From Fimbriimonadaceae bacterium (GTDB lineage Bacteria > Armatimonadota > Fimbriimonadia > Fimbriimonadales > Fimbriimonadaceae): DNA of 64,000 nucleotides. Location of the stretch: positions 45,535-109,534 of the forward strand of contig JAMLGR010000016.1 of NCBI GenBank assembly GCA_023957775.1, read 5' to 3'. Positions 58,753 through 64,000 of this stretch are shown in pieces (within the stretch, counting starts at the first letter, position 1; every line of letters starts with the position of its first letter). The position numbers and the translations under genes are program-made. Below the pieces are notes generated by a model, which saw only the letters and a list, made by a program, of their open reading frames with translations, did no database searches and was not told the origin of the DNA.

Positions 58753-61050
58753 TTAGTTGAAGGCCTTCAGGCGGAGGGAGTTCAACACCACCGACACGCT
58801 TGAGAAGGCCATGGCGGCTGCGGCGAACATCGGGCTGAGGCGCCCGGACATCGCCAGCGGGATCATCACGACGTTGTAGCCGAACGCCCAGACGAGGTTC
58901 CATTTGATGGTGGCAAGTGTCGCGCGGGCGAGGCGGATGGCGGTTGGCACGCCTCTGAGGTCGCTGCGAAGCAGGGTAATCCCGGCGGTCTCCATCGCGA
59001 CGTCCGTGCCGGAGCCGATCGCGAACCCGAGGTCGGCCTGGGCGAGGGCGGGGGCGTCGTTGATGCCGTCGCCGACCATGGCGACCGGTCCGTTTGCCTG
59101 GTGCTTGCGCACGATGTCTGCCTTGTCGCCGGGGAGGACCTGCGCCTCCACCTCGTCGATGCCGACTTGGGCCGCAATGGCCTCGGCGGTGCTGCGGTTG
59201 TCTCCCGTCACCATAATGGGCTCGAGCCCGAGCGCGCGCAGCTGGTCGACGGCCTGGACGCTGTGCTCAGACACGACGTCCGCGACCGCCAGGATCGCGG
59301 CCAACGTGCCGTCGACAGCCATGAGCATGGCGGTTTTGGCGTCGTTCTCAAGCGTGGCGAGTCGGCTCTGAGCTGCCTCGGGCACATCGACGCCGCGTTC
59401 TTCCATCAGGCGTGCGGTGCCGAGGAGGATCGACTTGCCGTCAACCGTGGCCTCGATGCCGCGTCCCTCCAAGGCTTGAAACGCCTCGGCTGCGCCAACG
59501 GGGACGTTCCGCTCGCGGGCGCCGCGGACGATCGCTTGGGCGACGGGGTGCTCCGAGCCGGACTCGGCCGAGGCGGCGAGGGCGAGGAGCGGGGAGGCGT
59601 TTGTCGTTTGTCGTTTGTCGCTTGTCGCGTGTCGACCGGATTCTATGCTCACCCCGGGGGACTGATATGCCGCTTGTTCGGGATTGGCGAGGGGGTCTTC
59701 TCCCCATTCTTCCAAGTCGCTGAGGGTGGGTTTGCCTTGGGTGAGGGTGCCGGTCTTGTCGAGAAGGACGGTCTTGATGGCGCTGGATCGCTCGAGCACC
59801 AAGGCGTCTTTGATCAAGATGCCGAGGCTCGCGCCCCGGCCCGTTCCCACCATGATCGCCGTCGGAGTGGCGAGGCCGAGGGCACAGGGGCAGGCGATCA
59901 CGAGCACCGTCACCGCCGGCACGAGCGCTTGTCCGAACGAGGCGCCCAACGCCAGCCACCACGTCAGGAACGTGCCGATGGCGACGAGGATGACGATCGG
60001 CACGAACACTCCGGAAATCTGGTCGGCCAGCCGCTGCACCGGCGCCTTGCTCCCTTGGGCGCGCTCCACCATCTTCACGATCTGGGCAAGGGCCGTTTCG
60101 CTTCCGACGTGCGTGGCCTGGTACACGAGCGTGCCGCCCGTGTTGATGGTCGCGCCGGTGACCGTGTCCTGGGGCCCTTTGGGCACGGGTTCGGGTTCCC
60201 CGGTGAGCATCGACTCGTCGACATACGAGGACCCTTCGACCACTTTGCCGTCCACCGCGAACTTCTCGCCCGGGCGCACACGAAGTCGGTCTCCGACTTG
60301 GAGGGAGGCAACGGGCACCTCTTTCTCCACCCCGGCCTCGATGCGGGTCGCGGTGGAGGGCGCGAGGCCCATGAGGGTCTCGATCGCCGAGGACATCCGC
60401 GTCTTCGATCGAGACTCCAGATACCGGCCCGTCAGGATCAGCGTGACGATCGCGGCCGCGGTTTCGAAGTAGATGTGCTCGCTCTGGTGGTGCGCGTTTC
60501 CCGAGTACACGACCAGCGAGACCGTGCTGTACAGCCACGCCGCGCCCGCGCCCATCGCGATCAGCGTGTCCATCGTGGCCGATCCGTGGCGCAGCGCCTT
60601 CCACGTGGTGGTGAAGAACGACCGGCCGCACCCGAAGACCACGGGCGTCGAGAGCACGAACAGCAGCATGTTCGCCCACTCGGGCCGCGGGTGCCACGCC
60701 ATCGATACCGCCACGATCGGGACCGTGAGGGCGAGGGCCGTCCACAGGTTGGCGAGCTGTTTCTTCAGGGGCCCGTACGCGTCGGGCGCGACGTGCGAGG
60801 CGTGCTCGTCGCCATGGTGCTCCGGGGCGTGCGGTTCATCGGCGACTCCGTACCCGGCGTTCTCGACCGCAGCCCGCAGCGCGCCGCGGTCGACGTCGTG
60901 GCTGTGCGCCACGCTCGCCTTTTCCGTCGCGTAGTTCACGGTCGCCTCTTCGACGCCGGGCACCTTCGAGAGAGCCCGTTCGACGCGACGCACGCACGAC
61001 GCGCAGGTCATCCCCTCGATCTTCAGCTCGGTCGTTTCGGGCGAGGCCAT
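58753..61050 (-). CDS. copA: Copper-exporting P1B-type ATPase
   Basis: A 765-residue P-type ATPase. The N-terminal metal-binding domain carries GMTCASC, followed by a His-rich linker ([17 protein letters not shown]), the transmembrane CPC motif ([14 protein letters not shown]), DKTGT with the phosphorylated Asp, ESGSEHP (the P1B SEHP signature), and [16 protein letters not shown]. These define a Cu(I) exporter. Between DKTGT and SEHP an insertion of about 30 residues ([20 protein letters not shown]..) is encoded by a heptamer-repeat stretch at 59600-59634 and looks recent, but it keeps the frame. It is transcribed after copZ with a 1-nt gap and converges with cusA. Confidence 0.93.
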   Translation of the reverse strand: MASPETTELKIEGMTCASCVRRVERALSKVPGVEEATVNYATEKASVAHSHDVDRGALRAAVENAGYGVADEPHAPEHHGDEHASHVAPDAYGPLKKQLANLWTALALTVPIVAVSMAWHPRPEWANMLLFVLSTPVVFGCGRSFFTTTWKALRHGSATMDTLIAMGAGAAWLYSTVSLVVYSGNAHHQSEHIYFETAAAIVTLILTGRYLESRSKTRMSSAIETLMGLAPSTATRIEAGVEKEVPVASLQVGDRLRVRPGEKFAVDGKVVEGSSYVDESMLTGEPEPVPKGPQDTVTGATINTGGTLVYQATHVGSETALAQIVKMVERAQGSKAPVQRLADQISGVFVPIVILVAIGTFLTWWLALGASFGQALVPAVTVLVIACPCALGLATPTAIMVGTGRGASLGILIKDALVLERSSAIKTVLLDKTGTLTQGKPTLSDLEEWGEDPLANPEQAAYQSPGVSIESGRHATSDKRQTTNASPLLALAASAESGSEHPVAQAIVRGARERNVPVGAAEAFQALEGRGIEATVDGKSILLGTARLMEERGVDVPEAAQSRLATLENDAKTAMLMAVDGTLAAILAVADVVSEHSVQAVDQLRALGLEPIMVTGDNRSTAEAIAAQVGIDEVEAQVLPGDKADIVRKHQANGPVAMVGDGINDAPALAQADLGFAIGSGTDVAMETAGITLLRSDLRGVPTAIRLARATLATIKWNLVWAFGYNVVMIPLAMSGRLSPMFAAAAMAFSSVSVVLNSLRLKAFN
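59600..59634 (+). repeat. Heptamer repeat inside copA
   Basis: Five tandem imperfect copies of TTTGTCG (ending CTTGTCG CGTGTCG). They code for [14 protein letters not shown] on the minus strand. Similar heptamers (GTTTGTG) stand just beyond the copA stop at 58737-58757 and near 42190. Confidence 0.65.
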
Positions 61051-61051
61051 A

Positions 61052-61258
61052 TCACTCCCGGGTCGCTCCGTATCCCTCGTCGACGACCGCGGCGACGAGC
61101 GCGTCGGCGGAGGTGTCGCTTTCGTGATCGACGACCGCGCGGCCCGGTTCGAGGGTGACTTCGGCCTGATGAACTCCAGCGACGCCTTCGAGGGCGCCCT
61201 TCACCGCCGCGACGCAGTGGCCACACGACATGCCTTGAATCTTGAGTTGGGTTGTCAT
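61052..61258 (-). CDS. copZ: Copper chaperone (heavy-metal-associated domain)
   Basis: A 68-residue single HMA domain. The copper site is GMSCGHC near residue 10, and the domain ends GYGATRE. ATG 61258 has AAGGAG upstream. It is the first gene of the copZ-copA operon and would deliver Cu(I) to CopA. No copper regulator gene (CsoR, CueR or CopY type) is visible in the window. Confidence 0.92.
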   Translation of the reverse strand: MTTQLKIQGMSCGHCVAAVKGALEGVAGVHQAEVTLEPGRAVVDHESDTSADALVAAVVDEGYGATRE

Positions 61259-61320
61259 GGATGTTCCTACTCCTTCTGGGGACTCGGCGCGTAAGCCGCG
61301 CCACATTTTGGTCCAATCCT

Positions 61321-61350
61321 TTGGGAGCCGCGCTCTTGTTGGTTTATCCT
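61321..61350 (+). promoter_or_regulatory. Promoter of the DUF1800 gene
   Basis: TTGGGA (61321-61326), an 18-bp spacer and TATCCT (61345-61350), in the divergent gap between copZ and the gene at 61374. Confidence 0.45.
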
Positions 61351-61373
61351 AGAGGAGCCTTGCACGAACAGCC

Positions 61374-62834
61374 ATGACCACCCGCGAGCAAGTCGCCCAC
61401 CTGTTGCGACGTTACGGACTTGGCGCCTCGCGTTCCGAACTGGACGCTTGTGAGAAGCTCGGCGTCAAAGGCACTTTGGCGCGGTTGCTCGACTACGATT
61501 CGATCGACGAAGGGTTCCCGGTCAGCCCGTGGGAGTTCTGTTTCCAAACCAACGGCCAGGTGCAAACCGACCCTGCCCGCATTGCTCGGTGGTGGGCTTT
61601 GCGCCTGTTGATGACCAAGCGGCCGCTGCAGGAGAAGCTCACGCTCTTTTGGCACGACCACTTCGCGGTCAGTGGATCGAAGGTCGAGTCGGGCCCGATG
61701 CTGCTCGTCTACCTGGACGCTCTGCGCGCGCACGCAGGCGGGCGTTTCCGGACGCTGCTCGGCGCCGTGACCAAGGACCCGGCCATGTTGCGCTGGCTGG
61801 ACAACGACTTGAGCGTCAAGGGAAGCCCGAACGAGAACTACGCGCGCGAACTGATGGAGCTTTTCACGATCGGGATCGGGAACTACACGGAGAAGGACGT
61901 TCAGGAGTCGGCGCGCGCCCTCACTGGCTGGAGCCTCCGTTCCGCCATCCAGGGCGGCAATCAAGCGACGGCCAAGGCGCGGCTGATGGCGGCCGTCGAG
62001 AAGGGCGTGCCCCTGATCGCTTCGTCGTACAGCGAGGGATACCACGACGAGGGGGTCAAGACGATCCTGGGCAAGAGCGCGCCGTTCGATACCGAGACGC
62101 TGCTCGACCTGCTGGCCGACAAGCCGGAGACGGCGAAGGCGCTGGCGACCAAGCTGTGGGAGTTCTTCGCCTACCCCAACCCCGAGCCGTCGGTCGTCGA
62201 GCGGACGGCCAAGGTCTTCCGTTCATCGAAGGGCGACATCAAGGCCGTTCTGGCGTCGATCGCAAACTCGAAGGAGTTCTGGAGCGAGCGGTGCGTTCGG
62301 GGCCAGGTGAAGAGCCCGGTCGATTTCACGGTCGCGGTCATTCGGCAGCTCGAGTTGGGGGACCGTGTGCTTCAGGGTCGGGAGGCGAACGCGGATTGGA
62401 CGACGCCGATTCCGCAGTACACGAACGGCGTCGCCGAGATCGTGCTGGGCACGATGCGCCGCCAGGGGATGACGTTGCTGTACCCGCCCGACGTCGCGGG
62501 TTGGAACTGGGGGACCGCGTGGGTGAGCCCGGCGATGATGGTCGAGCGCGAGCGTCTGGCCACCGCGCTGTTGGGCCCCGGACGGGGCCAGGGGACCGCG
62601 GCGATCCTCGTCGCGCGTGCGAAGGAGGCCGGCGCGACCAGCGCCGAGGGTGTCGTGGACGTCTTGATCGACCTGTTCGACGCGCCTTGCCGACCCGAGC
62701 AGCGCTCCGTGCTGGTCGAGGCCTTTGAAAAGGGCGGCGGAATGGCCGTGCTCGGGAATGTCCAGAAGGCATCGAACGCGTTGGCGCCCGTGGTCCGGCT
62801 GATGTTCAGTGCGCCCGAGTTCCACTTCTGCTGA
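61374..62834 (+). CDS. DUF1800 family protein
   Basis: A 486-residue protein with the features of the DUF1800 family: HLLRRYGLGASRSELDACEK at the N-terminus, LTLFWHDHFAVSGSKV, and the conserved block SPNENYARELMELFTIGIGN YTEKDV followed by ARALTGWS. The late part contains VAGWNWGTAWVSPAMM. In many bacteria DUF1800 genes are followed by DUF1501 partners; here the next gene is on the other strand, so it stands alone in this window. The function is unknown. Confidence 0.85.
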   Translation: MTTREQVAHLLRRYGLGASRSELDACEKLGVKGTLARLLDYDSIDEGFPVSPWEFCFQTNGQVQTDPARIARWWALRLLMTKRPLQEKLTLFWHDHFAVSGSKVESGPMLLVYLDALRAHAGGRFRTLLGAVTKDPAMLRWLDNDLSVKGSPNENYARELMELFTIGIGNYTEKDVQESARALTGWSLRSAIQGGNQATAKARLMAAVEKGVPLIASSYSEGYHDEGVKTILGKSAPFDTETLLDLLADKPETAKALATKLWEFFAYPNPEPSVVERTAKVFRSSKGDIKAVLASIANSKEFWSERCVRGQVKSPVDFTVAVIRQLELGDRVLQGREANADWTTPIPQYTNGVAEIVLGTMRRQGMTLLYPPDVAGWNWGTAWVSPAMMVERERLATALLGPGRGQGTAAILVARAKEAGATSAEGVVDVLIDLFDAPCRPEQRSVLVEAFEKGGGMAVLGNVQKASNALAPVVRLMFSAPEFHFC

Positions 62835-62840
62835 CGCCGC

Positions 62841-63455
62841 TCATGGCTTGAGGTAGGGCCGCATCTGCTCCAGCTTCTTGGGGCCGATGCCCTTGACGGC
62901 CATCAGCTCGTCCACCGACCGGAACCCTCCGTGGGAGGCCCGGTACTCCACGATGCGGGCCGCGGTGGCGGGTCCGATCCCGGGGACGGACTCCAACTCT
63001 TTGGCGCTGGCGAGGCTCAGGCTGACGCCGGCGCCGTTCGATTGGGCCGTGGGCAGGGTTTGCTCGACCTTCTCGTAGGCGGAAGAGGTCCCGCCCCCGT
63101 AACGGTCCGCAACCTTCGTGGATTGATCGTTCTTCGTCGGCACGACGAGTTGCGAACCGTCGACGAGCGGGGCGGCCAGGTTGAGCCGGGCCAGATCGGC
63201 CTGGTCCGTAGGCCCTCCCGCACGATCGATCGCCGCTTGGACGCGGGCGCCCGAAGGCAGTCTGACGACCCCGGGCTTGGCGACCGCCCCGGCCACATCG
63301 ACGGCCACCGAACCTTGGGCCGGCGCGACCTGTTCGACCGCGATCGTGGCCGGGCGTTTGAGGTGGCGCGCACCGACGTACCCGGCGAAGAGCAAGAGCA
63401 CGGTGGCAAGCGCCGCATAACCGAGGCGCTCCTTGGACGTCGCGTGTGCAAACAT
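62841..63455 (-). CDS. comEA: ComEA-like helix-hairpin-helix DNA-binding protein
   Basis: A 204-residue protein with one N-terminal transmembrane helix (LGYAALATVLLLFAGYVGA), an SLBB domain (VAVDVAGAVAKPGVVRLPSG) and a C-terminal double HhH domain (LESVPGIGPATAARIVEYRA, LMAVKGIGPKKLEQMRPYL). This order is that of ComEA, the membrane DNA receptor of natural transformation. ATG 63455 is preferred: TATAGT lies about 10 nt upstream and the longer frame to 63488 adds only Cys-containing residues. No comEC gene is in view. Confidence 0.85.
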   Translation of the reverse strand: MFAHATSKERLGYAALATVLLLFAGYVGARHLKRPATIAVEQVAPAQGSVAVDVAGAVAKPGVVRLPSGARVQAAIDRAGGPTDQADLARLNLAAPLVDGSQLVVPTKNDQSTKVADRYGGGTSSAYEKVEQTLPTAQSNGAGVSLSLASAKELESVPGIGPATAARIVEYRASHGGFRSVDELMAVKGIGPKKLEQMRPYLKP

Positions 63456-63531
63456 CGTATTGCATACTATACATGAATTCACAACCAAGATACTCTTCCG
63501 TAAGAAGTCGGGGTTCTTGTATGCTCACGCC

Positions 63532-64000
63532 ATGCGCGTCACGGTCATCGACGTCGGTTCGAACTCCGTCCTCACCACGATCCTCGACGGTTGGGACGTG
63601 GTGTTCGAATCGTCGGCCGTCACGGGTTTGGGATCGGGCACCCGGGTCTCGGGCGTGCTGGCCGAGGACGCGATGGAGCGGACCCTTTCGGCTCTGCGCG
63701 ACGGGTTCGCGGCTGCAAAGGAACACGGGGCGGAGCGCGTGGCGGCGCGCGCGACGATGGCCGCCCGCATCGCGTCGAACACGGACGCGTTCCTGGCACG
63801 GTGCGCGGCCCAGGGAACTCCGGTCGAAGTGCTGTCGGGCGAGGAGGAGGCGAGGCTGGGGCTGTTGTCGGTGGCGGAAGATCCCGCGTTCGGGTCGGAG
63901 CCCCGACTTTCCATCGTCGATGTTGGCGGGCACAGCACTGAACTGGCCACGGCGGACCGGGTCGCTGGGGCGTGGCAGGCGACGTTTGAACGCAGCTACC
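63532..64000 (+). CDS. Ppx/GppA-type phosphatase, N-terminal part
   Basis: The first 156 codons of an ASKHA-fold exopolyphosphatase/pppGpp phosphatase-like protein that continues beyond the window. Visible motifs are VIDVGSNSVLTTI (phosphate 1), the VLSGEEEARLGL segment typical of Ppx/GppA, and IVDVGGHSTELA (phosphate 2, normally DIGGGSTE, here with His for the third Gly). ATG 63532 follows TATGCT by 6 nt without a Shine-Dalgarno sequence, so the transcript is probably leaderless. Confidence 0.85.
   Translation, partial: MRVTVIDVGSNSVLTTILDGWDVVFESSAVTGLGSGTRVSGVLAEDAMERTLSALRDGFAAAKEHGAERVAARATMAARIASNTDAFLARCAAQGTPVEVLSGEEEARLGLLSVAEDPAFGSEPRLSIVDVGGHSTELATADRVAGAWQATFERSY

Overview
The window looks like a chromosomal segment of a high-GC bacterium of the Armatimonadota, probably near Fimbriimonadia. 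This is inferred from four things: H-X9-DG type prepilin-like proteins with the near-identical N-terminus [18 protein letters not shown], eight small secreted proteins ending in a PEP-CTERM sorting tail (VPEPA, hydrophobic stretch, Arg-rich end), OmpR/SARP-like regulators with helical C-terminal halves, and several apparently leaderless genes. No rRNA or other strong taxonomic marker is present.

Layout. (1) 1-7142: three PEP-CTERM C-type-lectin-like genes on the minus strand, each divergent from a SARP-like regulator gene (two intact, one reduced to a 41-codon remnant), then two PEP-CTERM matrixin-like metalloproteases. Each divergent gap holds an 11-bp-period direct repeat at fixed distances from both promoters. 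The same site recurs at 38 kb between another PEP-CTERM gene and a GH115-like gene. (2) 7216-25493: a tRNA-Pro(GGG) gene carrying a tandem array of three mobile units (8.8, 3.3 and 5.5 kb). Each unit is bounded by a 49-bp copy of the tRNA 3' half, and none encodes a recognisable recombinase. Units 1 and 3 carry near-identical 1.1-kb-residue secreted Rhs/YD-repeat proteins with different C-terminal tips, followed by putative immunity genes. Unit 2 carries another secreted-protein pair behind the same leader. All three units share a promoter in which a run of 10, 12 or 11 C lies between the -35 and -10 boxes, which suggests phase variation by slippage. Unit 1 also holds a MNT/HEPN remnant and a HigBA-like toxin-antitoxin pair. 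A GIY-YIG nuclease gene embedded in tRNA-like fragments closes the array. (3) 25545-27309: an arsenic operon (arsR-arsM-VOC protein). (4) 27402-32000: an esterase, a broken SARP/AfsR-like regulator, a deleted esterase copy, a PEP-CTERM gene and a prepilin-like gene, with signs of local duplication and rearrangement. (5) 32108-42902: a VIT/VWA protein with a propeller protein, two PEP-CTERM proteins, a GH115-like hydrolase, a DUF3352-like protein and an SGNH hydrolase. (6) 42929-46699: a MacAB-type efflux system. (7) 47038-50506: a prepilin-like protein, a metallophosphoesterase and a nitronate monooxygenase-like protein. (8) 50725-61258: a copper/silver resistance block (Cys-rich exported protein, Spy-like sensor, TolC, CusB-like adaptor with extra copper domains, CusA-like RND pump) convergent with copZ-copA. 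(9) 61374-64000: a DUF1800 protein, a ComEA-like protein and the start of a Ppx/GppA-type phosphatase.

The most unusual content is the integrase-less tandem Rhs array on tRNA-Pro with poly-C promoters, and the repeated bidirectional SARP-type operator that links PEP-CTERM surface proteins to their regulators. All family assignments come from reading motifs by eye; no database search was possible.
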